A stretch of DNA of 64,000 nt from Afipia sp. (lineage in GTDB: Bacteria > Pseudomonadota > Alphaproteobacteria > Rhizobiales > Xanthobacteraceae): positions 202,733 through 266,732 of the forward strand of contig JAFKEQ010000004.1 in assembly GCA_017308575.1 (NCBI GenBank). The letters run 5' to 3'. Positions 35,849-44,181 of this stretch are shown one piece after another. Position 1 is the stretch's first letter, and the number at the start of each line of letters is the position of its first letter. The translations under genes and the position numbers were made by a program. Under the pieces are notes generated by a model that saw nothing but the letters and a program-made list of their open reading frames with translations, ran no database searches and was not told where the DNA came from.

Positions 35849-35935
35849 ATGAAAGTTGTCCTCGGCATTATCGTGGGCGTGGTCATTGGCTTTCTGGCCA
35901 TGACCTATTTCAAGACCGGCCATCTGCCGTTCTGA
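35849..35935 (+). CDS. 28-residue single-pass membrane peptide
   Basis: Short ORF of 28 codons plus TGA with an AGGAG site 6 bases before its ATG, in the gap between a repeat cassette and selO. The peptide is Met-Lys followed by about 18 hydrophobic residues (LGIIVGVVIGFLAM) and ends in a polar tail KTGHLPF, the shape of a one-helix membrane protein. Stop to selO start is 27 bases, so it may be cotranscribed. Coding is supported by the ribosome site and coherent composition, not by a known family. Confidence 0.6.
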   Translation: MKVVLGIIVGVVIGFLAMTYFKTGHLPF

Positions 35936-35962
35936 CCGCCGCGCGAAACAATTCGGAATCCG

Positions 35963-37384
35963 ATGCCTCTCTCCCCGCACTACCGCGCCTCGACCAGCCA
36001 TGCCGCGCTCGGTCCGGAATTCTACGATGTCGTCGCGGCGGCCACGTTTCCGGATCATATCCTGCGCTATCGCAATCAGCGCGCAGCGAAGACAGTGGGC
36101 CTCGACACGCTCACCGACGATGAGTGGATCGCGCATTTCGGCCGCTTCGCGCCGCTGAACGGCAGTTTCGAGAAGCCGCTGGCGCTGCGCTATCACGGCC
36201 ACCAGTTCCGCGTTTACAACCCCGAACTCGGCGACGGACGCGGCTTCCTGTTCGCACAGCTTCATGACGACAAGGGCCGCCTGCTCGATCTTGCCACCAA
36301 GGGCAGCGGCCGGACGCCGTGGTCGCGCACCGCCGACGGACGCCTGACGCTGAAAGGCGGCGTGCGCGAGGTGCTGGCGACATCGATGCTGGAAGCGCTC
36401 GGCGTCGACACCTCCAAATCCTTCAGCCTGATCGAAACCGGCGAGGAACTGGTGCGCGGCGACGAGCCCTCGCCCACGCGTTCCTCGGTGCTGGTGCGGC
36501 TCAGCCATTCGCATATCCGCATCGGCACCTTCCAGCGGCAGGCGTTTCACCGCAGCGCCGCCAACATCGAGACGCTGCTCGACTACACCATCAAGACCTA
36601 CATGCCGGATGTCTGGCGCGACGATGCGTCCGCGCGCGCCATCGCGTTTCTGGAAGAGGTCTGCCGCCGCGTCGCGCGCACCGGCGCGCAATGGATGGCA
36701 GCGGGCTTCGTTCATGGCGTGCTCAACACCGACAACATCAATGTCACCGGCGAGAGCTTCGACTATGGGCCGTGGCGTTTCCTGCCGGTGCTGGAGCCGG
36801 GGTTCACCGCCGCCTATTTCGATGAGCAGGGTCTTTATGCCTATGGCCGCCAGCCCGACGCGCTGTTCTGGAATCTGGTGCGGCTGGCCGAATGCCTGCT
36901 CGTGGTCGCCAACAAGGAGCAGCTTGAGGCCGCGCTGAACGTGTTCGAGCCTGCGCTGCGCGCCGACTTCACCGCGATGATGCTCAAGCGCCTCGGCGTG
37001 AAGCCGCAAAGCCTGGAGCGCGACAACGAACTGTCGCGCGCGCTATGGGCCTTCCTGTCCGAAAGCAAGGCACCGTTCGAGCAGACCTTCTTCGACTGGT
37101 TCGGCGGCCTCGCCAGCGCGGACCGCGCGGGCAACAGCCCGTCGAAGGATTTCTATGCGGCGGACTCCTTCCAGCAGGTGCGCGAAGCACTCAAGGACTT
37201 CACGCCGCGCGACGGCGTCGATCTCGGCCATCCGTTCTTCACACGGCGCGACGCCTGTTCGATGCTGATCGACGAGGTGGAAGCGATCTGGAAACCGATC
37301 GCCGACAGCGACGACTGGTCGGTGTTCCACGCCAAGCTGGCCGACATCGACCAGATGCGCGCGGCGTATGGGTTGATATCCTGA
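35963..37384 (+). CDS. selO: Protein adenylyltransferase SelO (YdiU family)
   Basis: 473-residue pseudokinase-fold enzyme that transfers AMP to Ser, Thr or Tyr of target proteins in E. coli. Conserved blocks are ALRYHGHQFRVYNPELGDGRG, LDLATKGSGRTPWSRTADGR (nucleotide-binding Lys region), LVRLSHSHIRIGTFQ, and the metal-binding FVHGVLNTDNINVTGESFDYGPW, where NTDN and DYGP correspond to the kinase catalytic loop and DFG. No selenocysteine is expected in bacterial forms. Length is normal. In E. coli the role is linked to redox stress. Confidence 0.93.
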   Translation: MPLSPHYRASTSHAALGPEFYDVVAAATFPDHILRYRNQRAAKTVGLDTLTDDEWIAHFGRFAPLNGSFEKPLALRYHGHQFRVYNPELGDGRGFLFAQLHDDKGRLLDLATKGSGRTPWSRTADGRLTLKGGVREVLATSMLEALGVDTSKSFSLIETGEELVRGDEPSPTRSSVLVRLSHSHIRIGTFQRQAFHRSAANIETLLDYTIKTYMPDVWRDDASARAIAFLEEVCRRVARTGAQWMAAGFVHGVLNTDNINVTGESFDYGPWRFLPVLEPGFTAAYFDEQGLYAYGRQPDALFWNLVRLAECLLVVANKEQLEAALNVFEPALRADFTAMMLKRLGVKPQSLERDNELSRALWAFLSESKAPFEQTFFDWFGGLASADRAGNSPSKDFYAADSFQQVREALKDFTPRDGVDLGHPFFTRRDACSMLIDEVEAIWKPIADSDDWSVFHAKLADIDQMRAAYGLIS

Positions 37385-37389
37385 CATCG

Positions 37390-37494
37390 CGTCATCCTGA
37401 GGCGCTCGCCGCTCTTGCGGCGAGCCTCGAAGGATGCGCGGCCACGCAATCGTCACCCTTCGAGGCTCGCAAGTGCTCGCACCTCAGGATGACG
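37390..37494. repeat. Intergenic palindromic repeat cassette (family B)
   Basis: GTCATCCTGAGG..CCTCGAAGGATG on the left and CACCCTTCGAGGCTCG..ACCTCAGGATGAC on the right. It fills most of the gap between convergent selO and the nitronate monooxygenase gene. Confidence 0.8.
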
Positions 37495-37510
37495 GCGCAT
37501 CGTATCCGTG

Positions 37511-37535
37511 GGGGCCCGGCTTTCGCCGGGACGAC
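37511..37535. repeat. Half copy of family A repeat
   Basis: GGGCCCGGCTTTCGCCGGGA CGAC is a lone right arm of the family A cassette, next to the family B cassette at 37390-37494. Confidence 0.65.
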
Positions 37536-37543
37536 ACGGAAAA

Positions 37544-38557
37544 TTACGCCACCTTCTTGCGTGGCTCCGTGGCCTTGAAGGTGCCATCGAGAAAACCGGT
37601 CAGGCGCTTGCGGATGATGAACTCCGCTTCTGTCATAATGCGGTCGATCAGTTCCTTCACCGACGGAATGTCATGGATCAGACCTGCGACCATGCCGCAG
37701 CTCCACGCGCCCGCATCCATGTCGCCGTTGATCATGACCTTTGGATAGATGCCGGCGACTTCCTCGATGATGTCATCGATCTTGAGGTTCTTGCCCTTCT
37801 CGCGCTCAATCTCGATCAGCTTTTCGACGTTCTTGTTATTGAGCACGCGCTCGGTGTTGCGCAGCGCGCGCATGATGAGGCGGGTATCGAGTTCGGTCGC
37901 CTTGAGCAGCGCCTGCTTCACATTGGGATGCACCGGCGCTTCCTTGGTGGCGATGAAGCGCGTGCCCATGTTCATGCCCTGCGCGCCCATGGCCAGCGCG
38001 GCAACGAGACTACGCGCATCCGCCATACCGCCCGAGGCGACGAACGGAATCTTCAGTTCTTCTTCCGCGCGCGGCAGCAGGATCATGTTCGGAATATCAT
38101 CCTCGCCGGGATGGCCGCCGCACTCGAAACCGTCGACGCTCACTGCATCGCAGCCGATCGATTCCGCCTTCAGCGAATGGCGCACCGAGGTGCACTTGTG
38201 AATCACCTTGATGCCCGCAGCCTTCAGCGCGGGCATGTATTGTTCCGGGCTGCGGCCTGCGGTTTCCACCGCCTTCACGCCGCCTTCCCTGATGGCGGCG
38301 ATATATTCCGGATAAGGCGGCGCGGCGAAGGTCGGCAGGAAGGTGAGATTCACGCCGAACGGCTTGTCGGTCATGTCCTTGCACTTGGCGATTTCCTTCG
38401 CCAGCAGTTCCGGCGTCTTCTGCGTGAGGCCCGTGATGATGCCGAGGCCACCCGCGTTCGACACCGCGGCGGCAAGCTCCGCGAAGCCGACAAAATGCAT
38501 GCCGCCCTGAATGATCGGGTGCTGGATGCCGAACAGATCCGTAATTGCCGTTTTCAT
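37544..38557 (-). CDS. Nitronate monooxygenase (2-nitropropane dioxygenase family)
   Basis: 337-residue FMN TIM-barrel enzyme. The ATG at 38557 has a very strong AGGAGG site; the frame runs open to 38689, but that extension crosses a palindrome. Features are GIQHPIIQGGMHFVG at the N-terminus, the catalytic His in FECGGHPGEDD, and the FMN-phosphate block ASGGMADARSLVAALAMGAQG. These enzymes detoxify alkyl nitronates such as propionate 3-nitronate, while some members are enoyl reductase-like. Divergent from hemE. Confidence 0.9.
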   Translation of the reverse strand: MKTAITDLFGIQHPIIQGGMHFVGFAELAAAVSNAGGLGIITGLTQKTPELLAKEIAKCKDMTDKPFGVNLTFLPTFAAPPYPEYIAAIREGGVKAVETAGRSPEQYMPALKAAGIKVIHKCTSVRHSLKAESIGCDAVSVDGFECGGHPGEDDIPNMILLPRAEEELKIPFVASGGMADARSLVAALAMGAQGMNMGTRFIATKEAPVHPNVKQALLKATELDTRLIMRALRNTERVLNNKNVEKLIEIEREKGKNLKIDDIIEEVAGIYPKVMINGDMDAGAWSCGMVAGLIHDIPSVKELIDRIMTEAEFIIRKRLTGFLDGTFKATEPRKKVA

Positions 38558-38640
38558 GCGTTTCCTCCTGTGATGCGCGCAGGTTACCGGCGCCGCCGCG
38601 AAGCACAATGTTTTGCCGCAGCAGGCCTGCCATGCCATTA

Positions 38641-38655
38641 GTTCTAAAATAGAAC
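38641..38655. promoter_or_regulatory. Perfect inverted repeat between nitronate monooxygenase and hemE
   Basis: GTTCTAAAATAGAAC has 6-bp arms (GTTCTA / TAGAAC) around AAA, 83 bases before the monooxygenase ATG and 94 before hemE. It is a plausible operator for an unidentified regulator controlling one or both genes. Confidence 0.6.
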
Positions 38656-38749
38656 GTATCAGGAGGTTCAAGCGCGTCAAGGTAGTCAAAAGCCAGAGCA
38701 GCGTGTATCAGGGCGGCGACTAAGCCATGATCCGACAACGGAATTTCCC

Positions 38750-39796
38750 TTGAGCCAGCAGCAACCCGTCAAACCGTTCCTTGAAGTCCTGAACGGACGC
38801 CGCCAGAACGTGCCGCCGGTCTGGATGATGCGGCAGGCCGGACGCTACCTGCCGGAATATCGCGAGCTGCGCGCCACAGCCGGCAGCTTTCTCGACCTCT
38901 GCTTCAATCCGGAATGGGCCGCCGAGGTGACGCTGCAGCCGATCCGCCACTTCGGCTTCGATGCGGCGATTATCTTCTCCGACATTCTGGTGGTGCCGCA
39001 TGCGCTCGGGCGCAGCGTGCGCTTCGAGGCCGGCGAAGGCCCGCGTCTCGATCCGCTCGACACGCCGGAGCAGATCAAGACGCTGGCGCGCGCCGCCGAC
39101 TTTGGCAAGCTCGAGCCGGTCTATGAAGCGCTGCGCCGGGTGCGCGCCGCGCTCGATCCCAAAGTCACGCTGATCGGATTCTGCGGCGCGCCGTGGACGG
39201 TGGCGACCTACATGGTCGCGGGGCGCGGCACGCCCGATCAGGCGCCCGCGCGGATGCTGGCCTATCGCGAGCCGGACGCCTTCGCGGCCATCATCGACGT
39301 GCTGGTGGAGAATTCGATTCAATATCTGCTCGGCCAGCTTAACGCTGGAGCCGATGTGCTGCAGATCTTCGACACCTGGGCGGGCGTGCTGCCGCCGCGC
39401 GAATTCGCGCGCTGGTCGATCGAGCCGACGCGGCGCATTGTCGAAGGCGTTCGCGCAAAGGTGCCGGATGCGAAGATCATCGGCTTTCCGCGCGGCGCAG
39501 GCGCGCAGCTTCCCGGCTACGTCGAGGCGACGCGCGTCGATGGCGTCAGCATCGACTGGACGGCAGAGCCGTCATTGATCAGTGAACGCGTGCAGACTCG
39601 CGTCGCGGTGCAGGGCAATCTCGATCCGCTGGCGCTGATCGCGGGCGGCGCGGCGCTCGACCGCGCGGTGGACGATGCGTTGGCGAGCTACGCCAAGGGC
39701 CGCTACATCTTCAATCTCGGCCACGGCATCCAGCCCGAGACACCCATCGCCCACGTGGAGCAGATGCTCGCACGTGTGCGGGGGTACCGAGGATAA
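38750..39796 (+). CDS. hemE: Uroporphyrinogen decarboxylase
   Basis: 348-residue cytoplasmic enzyme that converts uroporphyrinogen III to coproporphyrinogen III. Signature [17 protein letters not shown] is at the N-terminus and [13 protein letters not shown] in the middle. It must start with TTG at 38750, because there is no in-frame ATG or GTG nearby and homologues begin close to MSQQ. A weak GGAA lies upstream. An 8-codon ORF (ATG 38727) ends with a TGA overlapping this TTG, which may couple translation. It is convergent with hemC. Confidence 0.94.
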   Translation: MSQQQPVKPFLEVLNGRRQNVPPVWMMRQAGRYLPEYRELRATAGSFLDLCFNPEWAAEVTLQPIRHFGFDAAIIFSDILVVPHALGRSVRFEAGEGPRLDPLDTPEQIKTLARAADFGKLEPVYEALRRVRAALDPKVTLIGFCGAPWTVATYMVAGRGTPDQAPARMLAYREPDAFAAIIDVLVENSIQYLLGQLNAGADVLQIFDTWAGVLPPREFARWSIEPTRRIVEGVRAKVPDAKIIGFPRGAGAQLPGYVEATRVDGVSIDWTAEPSLISERVQTRVAVQGNLDPLALIAGGAALDRAVDDALASYAKGRYIFNLGHGIQPETPIAHVEQMLARVRGYRG

Positions 39797-39851
39797 AACG
39801 GAAATTTCTGCAGGTCGTCCCGGCGCTGCACTATTATTTGCAGACAACATC

Positions 39852-40835
39852 CTACGCCGGACGCGACGTCTCGATGATTGCCGCCGCGCCCTTCGCGAGC
39901 AGATCGAACGCCACCGCGCGGCCGAGTTCGCGCGGCTTGTCAGCAGGGCCGCTGCGCTGTGCTTCCAGCAACTGATCGCCGTCCAGATCGAGCACCGAGG
40001 CGGACAGCGTCATCTCGCGGCCGTCGATGGTGGCAAATCCCGCGATCGGCGAATTGCAATGGCCGTTGAGCACCCACAGCACCTCGCGCTCCGCGTCCGC
40101 GCACAGATGCGCGGCGGGATCGTCGATCAGCGCGAGATATTGCCGCGTCCGCCAATCGTTCGCCGCGCACTCCACAGCGACAATGCCCTGCCCTGCCGCC
40201 GGCAGGATTTCATGTGCGGTGAATTCATGCGCGATGCGGTCCGCGAGGCCGACACGCTCGAGGCCCGACCGCGCCATGATCAAGGCATCGGCGGGACCGA
40301 CCGCGCCGCCATCCGGCAGGCGCTGCTTCTCGCCGTTGTCGAGCTTGCGCACGCGCGTATCGGCCGCGCCGCGGAAATGAATCACCTCGATCTCCGGAAA
40401 CAGTCGCCGCACATAGGCGGCGCGGCGCACCGCGTTGGTGCCGATCCTGAAGCCCTTTCCCTTGGTGCGTTTGAGATCATCGAGCGTCACACCCTCGCGC
40501 AGCACCAGCGCATCGGTCGGCGGATCGCGCGACAGCGTCGCGCCGATCACAAGCCCCGGCGTATCCTCGTTGCCCGGCATGTCCTTCAACGAATGCATCG
40601 CCGCGTGCAATTCGCCCGCGATCATCGCGGCGCGGATTTCCGCGACAAAGGCGCCGCCCTTGCCGCCATGGGGCAACAGCAATCCGGTCTGGTCGGTGTC
40701 GCCGCGGGTCTCGAACTTGACGATCTCGACATCGAGGCCGGGAGCCGCCGCGGCGAGCCGCCGCGCGATTTCCTCGGTCTGCGCCAGTGCCATCGTGCTC
40801 TTGCGCGTGCCGATCCGCATTGAAACTGCTGCCAC
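39852..40835 (-). CDS. hemC: Hydroxymethylbilane synthase (porphobilinogen deaminase)
   Basis: 327-residue enzyme joining four porphobilinogens into hydroxymethylbilane. It begins RIGTRKSTMALAQTE. The HAAMHSLKDMP segment carries the catalytic Asp loop, and the dipyrromethane cofactor Cys is Cys260 in LNGHCNSPIAGFA. A GTG at 40835 is preferred because GGAG lies 6 bases before it; an ATG at 40820 would remove five residues. No hemD follows, unlike the usual hemCD pairing. It is tail to tail with hemE. Confidence 0.94.
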   Translation of the reverse strand: MAAVSMRIGTRKSTMALAQTEEIARRLAAAAPGLDVEIVKFETRGDTDQTGLLLPHGGKGGAFVAEIRAAMIAGELHAAMHSLKDMPGNEDTPGLVIGATLSRDPPTDALVLREGVTLDDLKRTKGKGFRIGTNAVRRAAYVRRLFPEIEVIHFRGAADTRVRKLDNGEKQRLPDGGAVGPADALIMARSGLERVGLADRIAHEFTAHEILPAAGQGIVAVECAANDWRTRQYLALIDDPAAHLCADAEREVLWVLNGHCNSPIAGFATIDGREMTLSASVLDLDGDQLLEAQRSGPADKPRELGRAVAFDLLAKGAAAIIETSRPA

Positions 40836-41054
40836 GTCTGCTCCGTTACCGCTCCGGCGCGAAAATTGCGCCGGGTCATTTGATCCAACAATAGGGCGAT
40901 GAATCTTCTGAATTCAAAACAGGTGTAGCCCAAAGCCGGTCCGGTCCGCTACTGGTGCTACGGGCGGATCTTTTGTCAAAAAGACCTTGCGGGCGCGCGT
41001 CCGGGCCGAATAATCCGGATGTGCGAATAGACATGAACAGTGCGGTGCGAGACC

Positions 41055-42368
41055 ATGACGATTGATGGCGAGACATCCGGCGGCGCGGCCGAACTGGCGG
41101 CGCATCCCCTGCGCGTGTCGATTCTGGGCGAGGTCCACGCCCGCCCCTTCACGCCAGTGGCCGTCCCCTCGCGCATTCTTCATTTCGCCTTCGACACATC
41201 CGGCCCGCGCGCGCAGACCGACCGCGCCAATCTGGTGAAGTTCTGCGCCATGCGCGGCCTGCCGATGCCGCTGGCCACCGAGAAGCATCATCGCGCGGCA
41301 TTCGGTGCGACAGTGCTGCGCTGGGAGCAGCATTCCGAATTCACCACCTACACATGGGAGCTTGTCTCCGATCCCGGCAATTCGCCGTTCTTTCCGGATG
41401 TGGCGTCGCTGGCGTCCTTGATGCGACAGGTGCCTCAGCCCGGTCCCTTGTTGGTGGCGGTCGACCTGCATCTGCTGGCGGACCAGCCCGAGCGCGCCGC
41501 ACCCGTGCGCCTGTTCGACAAGGCGAGCCTTGCGATTGCGGAAACCGCTGACGGCACGGCGCTGTACGCCACCGACTTTCAGCTCGATCCGTCGGGCTTC
41601 GTGCGCATTCTTGTGCTGGACCGTGGCCTCACGCCGGAAAGCGCGGGTGCGCTGGTGCAGCGTGTGCTCGAGATCGAGACGTATCGCACGCTGGCGCTGC
41701 TCGGCCTGCCGGAAGCGCAGCGGCTGTCGCCGTCGATCGGCGCGAGCGAACGGCGGCTGGTGGAAACCACCGAGGAGATGCAGCGCGCCAGCGATCTCGA
41801 CAGCAATCATCGCCTGCTCGACGAACTGACCGCGCTGGCGGCCGAGGTCGAGGCGGGCGCGGCCGCGAGCGTGTTTCGTTTCGGCGCCAGCCGGGCCTAT
41901 GAGGAAATCGTCGAGCAGCGGCTGGAAACCATCGGCGAAAAGAGCGTCGGAAGCTGGCCGACATGGTCCTCGTTCCTCGCGCGGCGCATGAAGCCCGCGC
42001 TGCGGACCTGCGTCACCATCGAACAGCGTCAGGCCAGCCTGTCGCTGAAACTGGCGCGCGCCGCGAACCTGCTGCGCACCCGCGTCGATGTCGAACTCGA
42101 ACAGCAGAATCAGGAACTGCTGAAATCGATGAACGCGCGCACGCGGCTGCAACTGCGCCTGCAGACCACCGTCGAAGGCCTGTCGGTCGCGGCAATCACC
42201 TATTACGTGGTGAGCCTGTTCGGCTATCTGGCGAAAGCCGCGCATGACAGCGGAAAGCTGCATATCGAACCAACCATCGTTACGGCGGGATTCATTCCCG
42301 TTGCCGCACTGACGATCTGGTGGACGGTCCGCCGCATCCGCAAGTCCCATATCGGCGGCGAAGACTGA
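41055..42368 (+). CDS. DUF3422-family membrane-anchored protein
   Basis: 437-residue protein of the DUF3422 family. The N-terminal HPLRVSILGEVHARPFTPV block is diagnostic. The middle is alpha-helical with a coiled-coil-like stretch (about 330-385, including LELEQQNQELLKSMN-type sequence). Two hydrophobic helices near the C-terminus (VEGLSVAAITYYVVSLFGYL and TAGFIPVAALTIWW) anchor it in the inner membrane. Function is unknown. The ATG at 41055 is used; a GTG at 41040 is an alternative. It is divergent from hemC with a 219-base gap in which I see no clear signal. Confidence 0.85.
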   Translation: MTIDGETSGGAAELAAHPLRVSILGEVHARPFTPVAVPSRILHFAFDTSGPRAQTDRANLVKFCAMRGLPMPLATEKHHRAAFGATVLRWEQHSEFTTYTWELVSDPGNSPFFPDVASLASLMRQVPQPGPLLVAVDLHLLADQPERAAPVRLFDKASLAIAETADGTALYATDFQLDPSGFVRILVLDRGLTPESAGALVQRVLEIETYRTLALLGLPEAQRLSPSIGASERRLVETTEEMQRASDLDSNHRLLDELTALAAEVEAGAAASVFRFGASRAYEEIVEQRLETIGEKSVGSWPTWSSFLARRMKPALRTCVTIEQRQASLSLKLARAANLLRTRVDVELEQQNQELLKSMNARTRLQLRLQTTVEGLSVAAITYYVVSLFGYLAKAAHDSGKLHIEPTIVTAGFIPVAALTIWWTVRRIRKSHIGGED

Positions 42369-42461
42369 AGCCAAATCTTGCCGGGCGCATCGCTCCCGGC
42401 CTACAACATCCATTCCATGCGGCTGTTGCGGCCGCCCATCAGACAGCCGGAGAAGCCGTCA

Positions 42462-43280
42462 ATGACGCCCGCCCTCGCGCGCCTCACCTTCCTTGCGCCT
42501 TTGTTCGTCCCCGCCAATCGTCCGGAGCGCTATCACAAGGCGGCCAATTCCGGCGCGGACGGCGTCATCATCGATCTGGAGGATGCCGTTGCGCCCGGCG
42601 ACAAGGATGCCGCGCGCGAAACCCTGCGCGGCGCGTCGATCCCGGTGAACTCCGTCGTCCGCATCAATGCCGCCGCGACGCGCTGGCACGCGGACGATGT
42701 CGCGGCGGTGAAGGCGCTTGCGGTCGGCGTCATGCTGCCCAAGGCGGAGTCCGCCGAGCAACTTAAGACATTGCGCGCCTCGGTTGGAGATCGTCCGATC
42801 ATCGCGCTGATCGAGTCCGCGCAGGGCCTCGCCGCGGTGCGCGAGATCGCGCAGCATGCCGATCGCCTCGCCTTCGGCTATATCGACTTCAGCGCCGATC
42901 TCGGCTGCAGCATGGACCGCGATGCGCTGTTGATAGCGCGCGCCGAAATCGTATTGGCCTCACGGCTTGCGCAGATCGCAGCACCGCTCGAAGGCGTCAC
43001 GCCCTCGTTCGACAACGAAACGCTGGTGGAAGACGACGCGCGTTACGCCGCCGCGATGGGTTTCTCGGGCAAGCTCTGCATTCATCCCAAACAGATCGGG
43101 CCGACGCTGAGGGGCTTCCGCCCGTCCGATGCCGACATCACATGGGCGAACAAGATCGCCAGCTCCGGCGACGGCGCGGTGTCGGTCGACGGCATGATGG
43201 TGGATGCACCGGTGCGCCTGCGCGCGCAACGCATTCTTGCGGCGGCACAAGCCTGCGATGCGGCGGGATTGAAGGCCTGA
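42462..43280 (+). CDS. HpcH/HpaI (CitE-like) CoA-ester lyase
   Basis: 272-residue TIM-barrel lyase related to citrate lyase beta subunit and malyl/citramalyl-CoA lyases. Conserved blocks are LFVPANRPERYHKA, DLEDAVAPGDKDAAR, VVRINAAATRW and LAFGYIDFSADLG. The metal-binding Glu is in the ALIESAQGL segment, and the family motif GKLCIHPKQI is near the C-terminus. The ATG at 42462 follows GGAG; an upstream start would add a non-conserved leader. There are no citrate lyase partner genes, so it likely acts alone on a CoA thioester. Confidence 0.9.
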   Translation: MTPALARLTFLAPLFVPANRPERYHKAANSGADGVIIDLEDAVAPGDKDAARETLRGASIPVNSVVRINAAATRWHADDVAAVKALAVGVMLPKAESAEQLKTLRASVGDRPIIALIESAQGLAAVREIAQHADRLAFGYIDFSADLGCSMDRDALLIARAEIVLASRLAQIAAPLEGVTPSFDNETLVEDDARYAAAMGFSGKLCIHPKQIGPTLRGFRPSDADITWANKIASSGDGAVSVDGMMVDAPVRLRAQRILAAAQACDAAGLKA

Positions 43281-43285
43281 TTTGT

Positions 43286-43356
43286 CCGGTCGTCCCCGCG
43301 AAAGCGGGGACCCAGTCCTTGTCGCGCTGGATTCCCGCTTGCGCGGGAATGAGCGG
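43286..43356. repeat. Intergenic hairpin repeat (family A variant)
   Basis: GGTCGTCCCCGCGAAAGCGG followed by GGACCCAG, then ATTCCCGCTTGCGCGGGAAT. Two hairpins in the gap between the convergent lyase and tetR genes; they could also serve as a two-way terminator. Confidence 0.7.
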
Positions 43357-43358
43357 AT

Positions 43359-43958
43359 TTACGCTGCCACCACCGGCGGCCAGGTCGCCAGCACCATCGC
43401 GACGACCTTCTTCAATTCAGGGCGCGTTGCACCGCCCACGGCCTGCACGGCAATCCCCTGCGACATGGTCGCGAGATAACGCGCCAGCACGGCGGCATCC
43501 GCCGACGCAGGCAGATCGCCCTCGGCCTTGGCACGCTCCAGACGCAGGCGCAGATCGTTTTCCCATTCCGCGCGGCGGGTGCGCAGTTCTTCCTTGATGG
43601 ATTCGGCGGCCTGGCCGCAGGTCAGCGCGCCGTTGATGGACAGGCATCCCGCCGGACATTCCGGATCGGTCACCGCGTCCACCTCGCCATATAAGAGACT
43701 CTCGACCACCGCCCGCGCGGTCGGCTGCTTCAACGCTTCCTTGGCGTAGCCGGCCGGACCGTTGACGTAACGGTCGAATGCCTTGCGAAACAGCTCTTCC
43801 TTGTTGCCGAACGCAGCATAGAGCGACGGCTTGGTGATGCCCATCGCCTCGGTGAGGTCCGCCATCGAGGTGCCCTCGTATCCCTTCTCCCAGAACACCA
43901 TCAAGGCGTCCTCAAGAGCCTGGTCGAGATCGAATTCACGGGGTCGCCCGATAGCCAC
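43359..43958 (-). CDS. TetR-family regulator of RND system 2
   Basis: 199-residue TetR repressor. The GTG start at 43958 gives AIGRPREFDLDQAL, the usual opening of this subgroup, and AAGG lies 8 bases upstream. The frame is open to 44027, but that would cross a repeat half-site. Helix-turn-helix is MADLTEAMGITKPSLYAAFGNK. The ligand domain contains the PECPAGCLSINGAL segment common in the COG1309 subgroup that has a pair of Cys residues. It is divergent from the MexE-like adaptor, so it probably represses that pump. Confidence 0.9.
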   Translation of the reverse strand: MAIGRPREFDLDQALEDALMVFWEKGYEGTSMADLTEAMGITKPSLYAAFGNKEELFRKAFDRYVNGPAGYAKEALKQPTARAVVESLLYGEVDAVTDPECPAGCLSINGALTCGQAAESIKEELRTRRAEWENDLRLRLERAKAEGDLPASADAAVLARYLATMSQGIAVQAVGGATRPELKKVVAMVLATWPPVVAA

Positions 43959-43980
43959 GGCAAGAACCTTTCTGATTTTG

Positions 43981-44042
43981 TACCTTTCGTTAGATATGTC
44001 CCTTGACGGCGAAAGTCCAAGCCCCATTTATACCGAACGTTA
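43981..44042. promoter_or_regulatory. Twin TACCnnnCGTTA sites between tetR and mexEF-like genes
   Basis: TACCTTTCGTTA (43981-43992) and TACCGAACGTTA (44031-44042) are in the same orientation, 50 bases apart (about five helical turns). The first is 23 bases before the tetR start. Likely operator half or full sites for the divergent TetR regulator. Confidence 0.6.
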
Positions 44043-44181
44043 CAGTTGCGGCGCAGCAATAAACGACTGCGACGCATGGCAAATTGGGAACTTTATTCTC
44101 CCGTCAAAACATGCCCGCTGTAATGCATTGAAATAACAGCATTTTGCGCGATGCGCGGATGCATTGGATATGGGGCACGCG

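Noticed and set aside
38641..38655. Reading the inverted repeat near hemE as an Irr box
   Set aside because: As I recall it, the Irr element has arms of the form TTAGAA..TTCTAA; here the arms are in the opposite order (TTCTA..TAGAA), so I report only an unassigned operator.
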